DNA of 64,000 nt from Hungatella sp. (lineage in GTDB: Bacteria > Bacillota > Clostridia > Lachnospirales > Lachnospiraceae). Positions 8,401 to 17,193 of the stretch are shown here, in pieces. The stretch is taken from NCBI GenBank assembly GCA_009712635.1, contig WASS01000020.1, forward strand, positions 753,208 to 817,207, read 5' to 3'. The position numbers and the translations under genes were made by a program. The notes below the pieces were generated by a model. It saw nothing but the letters and a program-made list of their open reading frames with translations, searched no databases and was not told the origin of the DNA. Position 1 is the stretch's first letter. Every line of letters begins with the position of its first letter.

Positions 8401-9054
8401 TTATTCAAAAACATGTTGAATCTCTCTGGGATGACTGATGATATATTTAGGCTCAAATGCTTCCAGCTCCTGCCTGTCCCGAAATCCCCATGTCACTCCT
8501 ACCGTATCCATTCCTGCATTTCTGCCTGTCTTCATATCCGTATTGGTATCGCCAAAATACAGACAGGACGATGGCTGCAGCGAAAAACGTTCTGCCATTA
8601 AAAGTGCTCCCGCCGGATCAGGTTTTACCTTTATTCCATTTCCTTCTCCAATAATCTGATCAAAAAAGTTTTTTCCATAAACACTCTCCACACATTCAAC
8701 TGCCCGGTCGTGTCCTTTATTGGTCAGCACACCTAATTTAATCCCCTTTGCTTTTAAATCCTTTAATAATTCTGGCATACCGTCATATGCCTTCACCTGA
8801 TAAAGGCAGTTTTCCTGGAAGGTCTTGTCATAGATCACCAGTGCCTCCTCATAATGAACCAGTTGGTTATCGCCTGAATATAAAAGCGCCCGTTCCACCA
8901 GTTTGCGGTATCCATCTCCAACAAATTTTTTGGTATGAGCTTCATCAATGGGAGCATAGCCAAATTCTCCCATAGTCAGGCTGATGCTGTGAGTCATGGA
9001 CTGGATTGTGTCAATGATAGTTCCGTCTAAATCAAATATACAGCTTTTATACAT
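8401..9054 (-). CDS. HAD-superfamily phosphatase (phosphoglycolate phosphatase-like)
   Basis: A 217-residue soluble HAD hydrolase. It opens with the nucleophile motif FDLDGTIIDT (about 6-15), has motif II LTNKG near 114, a Lys in KPDPAG near 148, and the acidic motif FGDTNTD near 166. The helical cap between motifs I and II matches the PGP/beta-phosphoglucomutase subclass, so the substrate is probably a small phosphorylated metabolite. Its ATG follows AGGAGG. It is the first gene of a likely unit with the LCP gene and has a promoter at 9110-9138. Confidence 0.85.
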   Translation of the reverse strand: MYKSCIFDLDGTIIDTIQSMTHSISLTMGEFGYAPIDEAHTKKFVGDGYRKLVERALLYSGDNQLVHYEEALVIYDKTFQENCLYQVKAYDGMPELLKDLKAKGIKLGVLTNKGHDRAVECVESVYGKNFFDQIIGEGNGIKVKPDPAGALLMAERFSLQPSSCLYFGDTNTDMKTGRNAGMDTVGVTWGFRDRQELEAFEPKYIISHPREIQHVFE

Positions 9055-9109
9055 GTTATACCTCCTGGCTGCAGTACTTTGTTTGTCTTTTCCATTCTTC
9101 TATATAAAA

Positions 9110-9138
9110 ATTGTACTTCCTGTCCGGCTTTTAATCAA
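9110..9138 (-). promoter_or_regulatory. Candidate promoter for the HAD gene
   Basis: On the minus strand, TTGATT (9133-9138) and TACAAT (9110-9115) with a 17-nt spacer, about 55 nt upstream of the HAD start codon. Confidence 0.6.
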
Positions 9139-9219
9139 CACTTTTCGTACTTTTTCGTATATCAGGCCTTTATCCGTCCATACTTTCAATATCCCATATA
9201 AATAAAACAGGAGTCTATT

Positions 9220-9405
9220 ATGAATAAACATTACAGATACTGGGCAATCGGGTTAATCCTGGCATTTGCTTTTCTGATGATTGCCGTCTTTACAGCCGTA
9301 AACTGGTACAAGATCAGAAAAGCAGCTCCGGAAAGCCTTCCTGCTGTAGAGGTTAACCGTAATTTAGATAACGTTATGGCAGAAACTCAAATGCCCCCGT
9401 CGTGA
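9220..9405 (+). CDS. Small single-pass membrane protein, unrecognised
   Basis: A 61-residue protein with one strong membrane helix at about 8-29 (IGLILAFAFLMIAVFTAVNW) and a short polar tail. I do not recognise a family. An AGGAG lies 7 nt before the ATG, and the stop codon falls within a terminator hairpin, as is usual for a real short gene. It is divergent from the HAD gene and convergent with fruA. The function is unknown. Confidence 0.6.
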   Translation: MNKHYRYWAIGLILAFAFLMIAVFTAVNWYKIRKAAPESLPAVEVNRNLDNVMAETQMPPS

Positions 9406-9422
9406 CTGACAGGGGCATTTGA
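9387..9422. terminator. Terminator between the small membrane protein gene and fruA
   Basis: Stem TCAAATGCCCC (9387-9397) with GGGGCATTTGA (9412-9422). It overlaps the stop codon of the small gene and lies just past the end of fruA on the other strand. The T-run is weak on both sides. Confidence 0.6.
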
Positions 9423-9428
9423 TTCCTA

Positions 9429-11330
9429 TTATAATTCAGACTGAAGATTTTTCTTTAATGCTGCAAGAACCAGACAGCCTGCAAAAGAGCCGACAATAAT
9501 TGCAATCAGATAACCAAATGGATTGCCGATTGTTGGAAGAACAAAGATTCCGCCGTGAGGTGCTCTTAAGGTACATCCAAGTGCCATGGAAAGTCCGCCT
9601 GCTATTGCAGAACCGATCATACAGGAGGGGATCACACGAAGAGGATCCGCTGCTGCGAAAGGAATTGCACCCTCAGAGATAAAGGACAGTCCCATGATAT
9701 AGTTTACAAGACCAGACTGACGCTCTTTATCTGTAAATTTCTTTTTAAAGAATGTGGTGCACAGCGCGATTGCAATAGGAGGAACCATACCGCCTGCCAT
9801 AACTGCTGCCATAATATCGAAGTTTCCTTCAGCCAGCTGTGCCGTACCAAAGACGTAAGCTGCCTTATTAACCGGACCGCCCATATCCACTGACATCATG
9901 CCGCCAACAACTGCTCCAAGTATAATTTTACTTGTTCCGCCCATACCGTTTAACAGACTGGTCAGTCCGTCATTAATTGCTCCCACAAACGGATTGATAA
10001 ATGTAGTCACTACGGAAACAAGGAGGATACCAATTAACGGATAAAGAAGAACCGGTTTAATTCCCTCTAAGGATTTTGGAAGTTTTTTAAATGCACCCTT
10101 TAAAAACAGAACAATATAACCACCGATAAAACCAGCAAGCAATGCTCCCAGGAATCCGGAGTTTACGCTTCCGCCGCCAGGATTTGCAAAGGTGGCTCCC
10201 ATTTTAGCAATCAAACCGCCGACAAAACCAACTGCCAGACCAGGGCGGTCAGCAATACTCATGGCAATATATCCTGCCAGAACCGGGAGCATCATTCCAA
10301 ATGCCTGCTCTCCGATTGTTTTTAAATAAGCCGCAAGCGGTGTGTTTTTACCGAAATTGGAAGGATCAATGGAATAATCATCAAACAGGAATGCAAGTGC
10401 AATTAAGATACCGCCGCCTATAACAAAGGGAAGCATATGAGAAACGCCGTTCATTAAATGCTTGTAAATAGAACGACCGACACCCTCTTGCCTGGTATCT
10501 TCTCCGGAAGATACAGAACCACTATAGTGGTAAACCGGAGTTTCACTGCTCACTGCACGTTTGATCAGTTCCTCACCTTTTTGAATTCCTTCAGAAACGG
10601 TGGCTACAACTACCCGTTTTCCATCAAAACGGGACATATCCACATTCTTATCTGCTGCAATAATAATACCGTCAGCTGCAGCGATTTCGTCCTTTGTCAG
10701 TGCATTTCCAATCCCCTCTGCGCCGTTTGTTTCTGCTTTAAGAGGAATTCCTAACTTTTTACCCTTCTGTTCCAGGTTTTCAGCTGCCATAAAGGTATGT
10801 GTAATTCCGGTGGGGCAGGCTGTTACTGCCAGAACACGGTAGCCGCTCTTTACTTCTTTTGGTTTTGCTGTTCTGCCAGCTTCTTTTTCATCAATCAGAC
10901 GTAAAAACTCTTCCTTGGAACCTGCATGAATCAAAGATTCCTTAAAATCAGGATCCATTAACAGAGTCGATAATTTAGAAAGTGCCTCAAGATGAACATC
11001 TGCTTCTCCATCTGGTGCTGCAATCATAAAAATGATCGTGGACAGTGAACCGTCATAGGCATCATAATCCACTCCGTCCGGTACTACAATTGCTGCAAGA
11101 CCAGGCTCTTTTACTGCAGCTACCTTTGCATGGGGAATGGCAATTCCATCTCCCACCGCTGTACTGCCAAGTGCCTCTCTTGCCAGAATGCCTTCCTTAT
11201 AGGCTGCTTTGTCCCCCAGTCTTCCGGCAGCATCCATCAAATCCACCAAACGATCGATGGCCTCTTCCTTACTGGAAACACGAACCCCAAGCTCCACACT
11301 TTCTTTTTTCAGTAAGTCTGTAATCTTCAT
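9429..11330 (-). CDS. fruA: Fructose-specific PTS enzyme IIABC
   Basis: A 633-residue three-domain PTS permease. The IIA domain (1-150) carries phosphorylated His67 in IPHAKV; IIB (about 164-260) carries Cys172 in ACPTGITHTF; IIC (about 290-633) is the membrane channel. It imports fructose and delivers it as fructose 1-phosphate to the adjacent kinase. The domain order A-B-C is typical of Firmicutes FruA. The frame can be read from a TTG at 11333, but the ATG at 11330, overlapping the fruK stop as TGATG and preceded by AGGAGGGG, is the likely start. It is the last gene of the operon driven from 12297-12325. Confidence 0.95.
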   Translation of the reverse strand: MKITDLLKKESVELGVRVSSKEEAIDRLVDLMDAAGRLGDKAAYKEGILAREALGSTAVGDGIAIPHAKVAAVKEPGLAAIVVPDGVDYDAYDGSLSTIIFMIAAPDGEADVHLEALSKLSTLLMDPDFKESLIHAGSKEEFLRLIDEKEAGRTAKPKEVKSGYRVLAVTACPTGITHTFMAAENLEQKGKKLGIPLKAETNGAEGIGNALTKDEIAAADGIIIAADKNVDMSRFDGKRVVVATVSEGIQKGEELIKRAVSSETPVYHYSGSVSSGEDTRQEGVGRSIYKHLMNGVSHMLPFVIGGGILIALAFLFDDYSIDPSNFGKNTPLAAYLKTIGEQAFGMMLPVLAGYIAMSIADRPGLAVGFVGGLIAKMGATFANPGGGSVNSGFLGALLAGFIGGYIVLFLKGAFKKLPKSLEGIKPVLLYPLIGILLVSVVTTFINPFVGAINDGLTSLLNGMGGTSKIILGAVVGGMMSVDMGGPVNKAAYVFGTAQLAEGNFDIMAAVMAGGMVPPIAIALCTTFFKKKFTDKERQSGLVNYIMGLSFISEGAIPFAAADPLRVIPSCMIGSAIAGGLSMALGCTLRAPHGGIFVLPTIGNPFGYLIAIIVGSFAGCLVLAALKKNLQSEL

Positions 11331-12247
11331 CAAAACCCCTCCTTTAATAATTCATTGTAAAGCTTCCTGATATCTTCTTTCCCTGCAAGGCCGTCGGAAA
11401 ATGCGGTGGCACTTCCAGCGGCGCTTCCAAGACGCAGAGCATGTTCATAACTGCCGTTTTCCAAGTAACCTGCAACAAAGCCTGCTACCATGGAATCTCC
11501 GGCTCCAACAGAGTTTTTCACGGTTCCGGAGGGCACTCCCATAGTAAAGACCTCTCCCTTTTCCGTAATCAGAACTGCACCGTCTCCTGCCATGGAAACC
11601 AGTACATTTTCAGCACCCTTTTCCTGAAGGAGTTTTCCATAATGGATAATCTCATCAACACTTTTAAGCGTTACACCGAACATCTCCCCTAGTTCATGAT
11701 TGTTGGGTTTTATCAGAAACGGATGATAATAAAGCACATTTGAAAGTAAATCCCGGGTCGCATCCACCACAATGCGGATTCCTCTTTTATCCAAAAACTC
11801 CATAATCCGTTCATAAATATCATCATTCAGTGATGCTGGAATACTTCCTGATAAAATCAGGACGTCCCCTTTTGAAAGGCAGTCAAGCTTTTCATAAAGC
11901 TTTTCCACATCTTTTTTCGTAATCTTTGGTCCGCTTCCGTTAATTTCTGTCTCTTCACCGGATTTAAGCTTTACATTAATTCTTGACATTCCTTGTTCAA
12001 CATGAATAAAATCACTTCGAAATCCCAGATTTTTCACTCTGTGTTCAATCTCGTCTCCGGTAAATCCAGCGACAAAGCCTAACGCAGTATTCCCGTATCC
12101 CAGAGTAGCCAGAACGGTTGATACGTTCAGCCCTTTCCCTCCGCAGTAAATGTCTTCCTGCTCGGTTCTGTTAACGGTTCCCAGTGTGAAGTGATCTACT
12201 TTTACGACATAATCGAGAGCCGGATTAAATGTTACTGTGTAAATCAT
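11330..12247 (-). CDS. fruK: 1-phosphofructokinase
   Basis: A 305-residue PfkB-family kinase. It opens with the 1-phosphofructokinase/tagatose-6-phosphate kinase signature TVTFNPALDY, has a GGKGLNVS motif near 37, and the C-terminal catalytic motif SVGAGDSMVAGF near 248. It converts fructose 1-phosphate to fructose 1,6-bisphosphate. It is the first gene of the fruKA operon, with AAGGAG before the ATG, and its stop overlaps the fruA start. Tagatose-6-phosphate kinase is the main alternative, but the coupling to fruA favours FruK. Confidence 0.94.
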   Translation of the reverse strand: MIYTVTFNPALDYVVKVDHFTLGTVNRTEQEDIYCGGKGLNVSTVLATLGYGNTALGFVAGFTGDEIEHRVKNLGFRSDFIHVEQGMSRINVKLKSGEETEINGSGPKITKKDVEKLYEKLDCLSKGDVLILSGSIPASLNDDIYERIMEFLDKRGIRIVVDATRDLLSNVLYYHPFLIKPNNHELGEMFGVTLKSVDEIIHYGKLLQEKGAENVLVSMAGDGAVLITEKGEVFTMGVPSGTVKNSVGAGDSMVAGFVAGYLENGSYEHALRLGSAAGSATAFSDGLAGKEDIRKLYNELLKEGF

Positions 12248-12268
12248 ATATCACTGCTCCTTCTTTAT

Positions 12269-12285
12269 ATAAAATTTTATTTCAT
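12269..12285 (-). promoter_or_regulatory. Putative RpiR-type operator in the fruK leader
   Basis: On the minus strand the sequence ATGAAATAAAATTTTAT lies between the -10 element and the fruK start. It shares ATGAAATAAA with the two arms found at the promoter of the RpiR gene. A further GAAATA-A-TATTTC inverted repeat is at 12339-12351, upstream of the -35. Recognition by the adjacent regulator is inferred. Confidence 0.5.
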
Positions 12286-12296
12286 CCCTCGTCTAT

Positions 12297-12325
12297 ACTA
12301 TAATACGATTGTTTTATTTCGTCAA
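12297..12325 (-). promoter_or_regulatory. fruKA promoter
   Basis: TTGACG (12320-12325) and TATAGT (12297-12302) on the minus strand with a 17-nt spacer. It lies 50 nt upstream of fruK and is flanked by AT-rich GAAATAA motifs. Confidence 0.8.
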
Positions 12326-12473
12326 TAAGTTTATGCAAGAAATATTATTTCTCCAATCATTTCGTCGCTTTGCACAATTTGTAATAAAACGACCCTTATA
12401 GCACCCCTGTTTTTTGTGCTATTTCTCCATATACCATTGTTCCCCAAAGAAACTGCTAAGATTCATCCCTTTG

Positions 12474-12503
12474 AATCAAAAAAAGAGAACCTTACGGCTC
12501 TCC
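12474..12503 (-). terminator. Terminator of the RpiR-family regulator gene
   Basis: Immediately after the regulator stop codon the minus strand reads GAGAGCC-GTAA-GGTTCTC followed by TTTTTTT. This separates the regulator transcript from fruKA. Confidence 0.85.
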
Positions 12504-13358
12504 TTATTTTTTATCATCGGATATTGCAATTTCGTGACGTCTGATATGATCATGTGAATTCTTCTTACTGACCGATAAAAAGAGATATAAAATCTCCATT
12601 ACGGTTGTGGCGGATACTCTGGAAAAACAAAATTCACCCAGAAGAAGCTTCTCCCTGGTTGCCGTAGTGATGTGAAGATCGCAGGCCTGTCCCAGAGGCG
12701 AAGACGGATTATTGGTGATTGCAATGGTAGGAACGTGGTTTTCCTTGGCTACTGCCACCAGAGTCATAAGCCGTTTGGAAAAACCGGAATTGGATATGAT
12801 AATGACTGCATCCTCGGGTCCCATATTGCATGTATATGCCATCTGGGTCTCCCAAATGGTTCCAGATACAGTGGCAATTCCCAGTTGATTAAATTTAAAA
12901 GCGCCGTCAAGTGCTACAGGAATGGTATTGCCCACTGCCACCAGCTGGACTGTTCTGGCTTTTTCTATCATGGTTAAGATCTGATCAAGCTCTTTCGGTT
13001 CCATCATGGAAATGGTCTGGGTCAGTTCCGCCACCTTATTGGCAAGGATATTCTGAAGAGACTGACCGATATTATCACGGCTGATGTCATTGGAAACTTC
13101 AATGGAATTGCCCCGTTCCTCCGCCACCTCTTTAGCCAGATTAATCTTTAGATGATGAAAGCCATTAAATCCGCATCTTCTGCAGAATCTGGATACTGTG
13201 GCATCGCTTGTTCCGCTTGCCAGAGCCAGCTCTGCTACTGTCATGTCTATGATATCACTTTTATTTGAGAGTATGAAATCCGCAATCTTTTTCTCTGCTT
13301 CAAAAAAAGAATCATAGGATGAGCAGAGAACTCCGGACACACTTATGTTTTCCTGCAT
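12504..13358 (-). CDS. MurR/RpiR-family transcriptional regulator
   Basis: A 284-residue regulator with an N-terminal HTH_6 domain (about 1-80, with GTSDATVSRFCRRCGF as the recognition region) and a C-terminal SIS phosphosugar-binding domain (about 110-250, containing ISNSGFSKRLMTL). Family members sense a sugar phosphate and control nearby sugar genes. It lies directly upstream of fruKA with its own terminator. Its promoter and the fruKA promoter carry the same AT-rich motif, so autoregulation and control of fructose uptake are likely, with a fructose phosphate as the probable signal. DeoR-type FruR is the more usual fru regulator, which makes this pairing notable. Confidence 0.88.
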   Translation of the reverse strand: MQENISVSGVLCSSYDSFFEAEKKIADFILSNKSDIIDMTVAELALASGTSDATVSRFCRRCGFNGFHHLKINLAKEVAEERGNSIEVSNDISRDNIGQSLQNILANKVAELTQTISMMEPKELDQILTMIEKARTVQLVAVGNTIPVALDGAFKFNQLGIATVSGTIWETQMAYTCNMGPEDAVIIISNSGFSKRLMTLVAVAKENHVPTIAITNNPSSPLGQACDLHITTATREKLLLGEFCFSRVSATTVMEILYLFLSVSKKNSHDHIRRHEIAISDDKK

Positions 13359-13379
13359 ATATGGTTTACCTCTAATTCA

Positions 13380-13425
13380 TGTAATTTTATTTCATCATTA
13401 TATATGATATGAAATAAATTGTAAA
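13380..13425 (-). promoter_or_regulatory. RpiR gene promoter overlapped by paired operator arms
   Basis: On the minus strand, TTTACA (13420-13425) and TATAAT (13397-13402) are 17 nt apart. Two mirror-image arms bracket the -10: ATGAAATAAATTGTA at 13409-13423 (plus-strand reading) and TGTAATTTTATTTCAT at 13380-13395. The arrangement suggests repression by a dimeric regulator, probably the RpiR protein itself. Confidence 0.7.
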
Positions 13426-13432
13426 GCATGGA

Positions 13433-14335
13433 CTAATCTTTCCCCGACGTCAGAAGAAATACCGTGGAGAGAATGCACACAAACCCCACAAAGTCCATAA
13501 GTCCAAAGTTAACTCCCATAAAAATCACAGAAAACACAGTGGCTGACACTGGCTCTAACGATGCCAGAAGACTCCCTTTTTTAGGTCCCACACAGTTGAC
13601 GCCTTCCATATAGCAGGCAAATGCAATGATTGTGCCAAACACAATAATAAGTGCCATTGCCGTAACGGCCGCCCCATCAAGGAGCACATTCTTCTCCCAT
13701 GGTCTGAAAATCAGACCAAGTAAAACTCCGCCGATGAGCATACCCCATGCCGTTATTACCATGGAGCCATACTTACTTAAAAGTCTTCCCGGCTGGGTGG
13801 TGTAAACTGCAAGGGCTCCCGCAGAGCACAATCCCCAAAATAGTGCACGGTCTGAAATCGCAAGACTTCCCGGTTTTCCATGGGTTGCCAGTAAAAAAGT
13901 TCCTGCCATGGCAAGGGCTGCCGCAAGCAGTTCGTGTTTCTCAGGAATTTTTCCCGCCCGTGCGGAAACATAAAGCATAATCAGAACAGGACCTATGTAC
14001 TGAAGTACCGTTGCGGTTCCTGCATTGGAATAACCAATGGCGGTGAAATAAGTATACTGGCACATGGACATGCCAACCATGCCAAATATGAATAAATCTC
14101 TCATATCCCTTCCATTTTTAAACGGTGCAAAGATCTGCTTTCCCTGTTTCATAAAGCAGATAACCAACAGCAGAATTCCTGCACAAAGTAATCGCACCGG
14201 AACCAGCCAGTCGGAAGCCATTCCTTTCACCTGCAATAGATACTGCCCGCAGGTTCCCGATATTCCCCATAATATTCCGCCAGTTATGGTCAGAACACTT
14301 CCCCGCTTAAGGCGTTTGTTCTCTGTCATCTTCAT
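13433..14335 (-). CDS. EamA/DMT-family transporter
   Basis: A 300-residue polytopic membrane protein with about ten helices in two EamA repeats (about 14-135 and 160-298), typical of drug/metabolite exporters. The opening LTITGGILWGISGTCGQYL fits the family. The substrate is unknown; amino acids or other metabolites are common. Its start overlaps the end of the metallophosphoesterase gene by 29 nt, which points to translational coupling, although a second in-frame ATG at 14329 is possible. Its 3' end stops 7 nt from the RpiR promoter. Confidence 0.85.
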   Translation of the reverse strand: MKMTENKRLKRGSVLTITGGILWGISGTCGQYLLQVKGMASDWLVPVRLLCAGILLLVICFMKQGKQIFAPFKNGRDMRDLFIFGMVGMSMCQYTYFTAIGYSNAGTATVLQYIGPVLIMLYVSARAGKIPEKHELLAAALAMAGTFLLATHGKPGSLAISDRALFWGLCSAGALAVYTTQPGRLLSKYGSMVITAWGMLIGGVLLGLIFRPWEKNVLLDGAAVTAMALIIVFGTIIAFACYMEGVNCVGPKKGSLLASLEPVSATVFSVIFMGVNFGLMDFVGFVCILSTVFLLTSGKD

Positions 14336-15881
14336 CGCTGTCTTCCTCTTTCGTTTCTTCTGTCCTGCCCTCCCATGTATTATGGTCTGAAGCCGTATCT
14401 CTTAATATCTGGTCAATCTGGGCAAACAGCCGGCTGTCCGGCAGATTCCTCTGCCATAAGCGAAATGCTGCGGTGGATTTAATCTCTCTGGCATCGATGG
14501 GTCTTCCGGCGCAATAATCACTGTTTAAATCCCCATACAGCTTTGCCATTTCCTCAATCTGCTCTTTTGGAAGATTTTTAATCTGGCTGCTCACCTGCTC
14601 ATACACCACTTCTTTTAAGCTTTTTTCTGCATAACCGTTAAAACTTAAAAGATTTTCATCCGTAGTTCCGGTTTTCTTACCCCAGTCCTCCACATCGGTT
14701 CGTTCCGTAGTATAAACCAGACGATTATCGCCGGTCCAGGTGAGGACACCATACTGATTGGGACTGATGGCAAAGGAATTTGCAACCACTTCACTGATGT
14801 GGTAATCTGCCCCCTTTTCGCCCGGTTCCTGTTTGTAAGTCTTTGTTTTCTGCAAATGCAGGTGACCGCTTATGTAAAGAGGAATCCGGTAGCTCTCCAA
14901 TAAACGGACCACATCCTGACTGTTTTCCAGGGTACAGTCCTCCGGATATAAAATACTCTCTTTTAAAAGGTTATGGTGGGCAATTACCACAACCGTTACA
15001 CCCAGCTTTTTCGCTTCTTCCAGCTGTATTCTCATCCAGTCAAGAGTCTTCTCTTTAATTCTTCCCCCTACTTTGTTATAAGGTTCATACTGGGCAGAAT
15101 CCACCATAAGAAGCCAGTTTTTCTCGTCCAGTTCATAGACATAACTAAGAGAGTTCTGATCCAGACTTCTGGCCTGATCGTATCCGAATCTGCGGTATAT
15201 ATCATAAAAATCCTTTTCGTTTGCTTCCTGTATGGGTTCCTTTTCCTTACCAAAATAAGATGCTGCCGCATGATTATTAATATCGTGGTTCCCAGGTATT
15301 ACAAGAACCTTTACTCCCTTTTTTTCCAGAACCGCTAGTTTTTCAGCCAGTGCTTCATGTCCCTTTTTCTCTCCATTTAAAGTTAAATCACCGCTTAAAA
15401 TCACCGCGGCAGGCTTCTTTTTCTCCATCTGATCTGTGAATGCATCCATAATCTGTGGAATATAGCGGACTACCTTACCATCGTCCAGCTTCTCCAACCC
15501 ATCAAAAGCTTCCCCGTAATCCGTCAGCTCCGGTGAAAAATAATGAACGTCCGATGCAATTACAATAACCGGAGGCTGGTACGGTTTTTCCTCTTCTTTC
15601 GTTTCTTCCACTGCCATTTCAGAGCGGCGGGGAAGAGAAGGGCGTATGGCCTCTTTCGTACATTGTTCTGTCTCAGCTGCAGAAAACGTTTCCCTGTTGT
15701 CTTTTGTCTCCGGTTCTTCCTCTGTATAAGGTACTGCTGTGCTTTCCGTCGCCTTGTTATCATCTCCGTCCTTTGTTTGAGGAGAGTGAACTTTCTGCAG
15801 CAACAGGACAATGAGAAAGCACAGCAGAAGCATAACTGCATAGATACAAACCAGAAGTATATTCTTCTTTCGCTTATTCAT
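14307..15881 (-). CDS. Membrane-anchored calcineurin-like metallophosphoesterase
   Basis: A 524-residue protein: signal-anchor helix at about 8-29, a Glu/Thr-rich linker (about 35-100), then an extracytoplasmic metallophosphoesterase domain. All five metal motifs are visible in order: SDVHYF, SGDLTLNGEK, GNHDIN, AHHNL and SGHLHLQK. The C-terminal extension ends in an acidic tail. Related anchored enzymes act on nucleotides, phospholipid head groups or wall precursors; the substrate is unknown. A ribosome site before the ATG is weak. It lies 82 nt after cfa and overlaps the EamA gene, suggesting one transcript. Confidence 0.85.
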   Translation of the reverse strand: MNKRKKNILLVCIYAVMLLLCFLIVLLLQKVHSPQTKDGDDNKATESTAVPYTEEEPETKDNRETFSAAETEQCTKEAIRPSLPRRSEMAVEETKEEEKPYQPPVIVIASDVHYFSPELTDYGEAFDGLEKLDDGKVVRYIPQIMDAFTDQMEKKKPAAVILSGDLTLNGEKKGHEALAEKLAVLEKKGVKVLVIPGNHDINNHAAASYFGKEKEPIQEANEKDFYDIYRRFGYDQARSLDQNSLSYVYELDEKNWLLMVDSAQYEPYNKVGGRIKEKTLDWMRIQLEEAKKLGVTVVVIAHHNLLKESILYPEDCTLENSQDVVRLLESYRIPLYISGHLHLQKTKTYKQEPGEKGADYHISEVVANSFAISPNQYGVLTWTGDNRLVYTTERTDVEDWGKKTGTTDENLLSFNGYAEKSLKEVVYEQVSSQIKNLPKEQIEEMAKLYGDLNSDYCAGRPIDAREIKSTAAFRLWQRNLPDSRLFAQIDQILRDTASDHNTWEGRTEETKEEDSDEDDREQTP

Positions 15882-15963
15882 CTGATTCCATAAAGATCCT
15901 TTCTGGTTCTTCCCATGGAATCATACCATGTTTTTTATGCAGGAGCAACCCTGGTGTTTCACG

Positions 15964-17133
15964 TTAGTACCACCTTGTAAGAGGGAGCTCATTATTAATT
16001 CCCTTTGATATAAGAATCTGGTGCAGATCGATGATTCCGTTATGAAATGTTGCAGCACAGGCATTTAAATACAAGTCCCACATTCTCACAAATTCAGTTC
16101 CCATCTTTTTTTCGATCTGATCCCTGTTTTCGTTAAAGTTCTGATCCCAGTGACGCAGAGTTTTATAATAATGGCGTCTGAGACTTTCTACATCCAAAAC
16201 ATAAAATTTATGCTCACTTAAAAGATTTATCATTTCTCTGAGACTGGGTACCATGCCTCCCGGGAAAATATATTTTTTCATCCATGGATCTCCCGGATAC
16301 TCCCTCAGTGCGCTGATAAAATGTAACAGGAACAGCCCTCCCGGCTTTAGAACAGACTCAGCGCTTTTAATAAAGAGATCATAATTCTCTCTCCCAACGT
16401 GCTCCACCATTCCCACACTGACTACCCGGTCAAAGGTTCTTCCGCTTTTAGGCAGATCCCTGTAATCCATTAATTCTACCGTAATACGATCAGACAGACC
16501 CAGAACCTCAATCCGCCTTTCAAATTCCTTTTTCTGCTCTGCACTTAAGGTAATCCCCAGACCTTTTACACCATATTCCTCTGCCGCCCTTATTAACAGA
16601 TAACCCCAGCCGCAGCCAATATCCAAAAGGGTCATGTCCTCCTTTAAACAAAGCTTCTTTAAAATGCGTTCCACTTTATTGCACTGAGCCTCATAAAGGG
16701 TATCATTTTCTGTCTTAAAATAACCACAGGAATAGCTCATGGTATCATCAAGCCAGAGACTGTAAAAATCATTTCCGATGTCATAATGAGAAGCGACTTC
16801 CTTTTCCTGATTTTTCTTGGAAAGAGAAGTAAAAAAAAGGTTTTTCAGTTTTTTCTGATCTGCTGTAAAAGCAGCCATTTGTCCCATAAAATGATCCAGT
16901 GCCTGGAATAAATCTCCCTCGATATCCAGATTTCCCTTCATATAGGCTTCTCCCAGTGCAAGGGATGTACTTGACAGCAGCTCACTGTTGTCAATCTCAT
17001 CTTTCATACTGACTGTAAATACTGGATTCCCCTCACCGATTAAATGGGTTTTTCCGTGAATTTTTACTTCAAACGGATATTGGTCAAATCTTTGAAGATA
17101 CGTAATTAAATATTGATCCGATACAAGTTTCAT
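15964..17133 (-). CDS. cfa: Cyclopropane-fatty-acyl-phospholipid synthase
   Basis: A 389-residue SAM-dependent enzyme of the CFA/mycolic acid synthase family. An N-terminal lipid-binding region (1-110) is followed by a Rossmann methyltransferase domain with SAM motif LLDIGCGWGYL near 170. VGMVEHVGRENY, typical of the family, follows near 242. It converts unsaturated acyl chains of membrane phospholipids to cyclopropane chains, usually on entry to stationary phase or under acid stress. AGGAAGG precedes the ATG. Neighbours (PPTase, MBL hydrolase, metallophosphoesterase) suggest a lipid/envelope unit. Confidence 0.93.
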   Translation of the reverse strand: MKLVSDQYLITYLQRFDQYPFEVKIHGKTHLIGEGNPVFTVSMKDEIDNSELLSSTSLALGEAYMKGNLDIEGDLFQALDHFMGQMAAFTADQKKLKNLFFTSLSKKNQEKEVASHYDIGNDFYSLWLDDTMSYSCGYFKTENDTLYEAQCNKVERILKKLCLKEDMTLLDIGCGWGYLLIRAAEEYGVKGLGITLSAEQKKEFERRIEVLGLSDRITVELMDYRDLPKSGRTFDRVVSVGMVEHVGRENYDLFIKSAESVLKPGGLFLLHFISALREYPGDPWMKKYIFPGGMVPSLREMINLLSEHKFYVLDVESLRRHYYKTLRHWDQNFNENRDQIEKKMGTEFVRMWDLYLNACAATFHNGIIDLHQILISKGINNELPLTRWY

Positions 17134-17193
17134 GGGCCTTCCTCCATTTCAGTGATAACCACTTACATAGATTCTTGCCCATTTATTTCCATC

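Noticed and set aside
15884-15922. GATTCCAT/ATGGAATC inverted repeat upstream of the metallophosphoesterase as a terminator
   Set aside because: The stem is short, the loop long (23 nt), and there is no T run on either strand.
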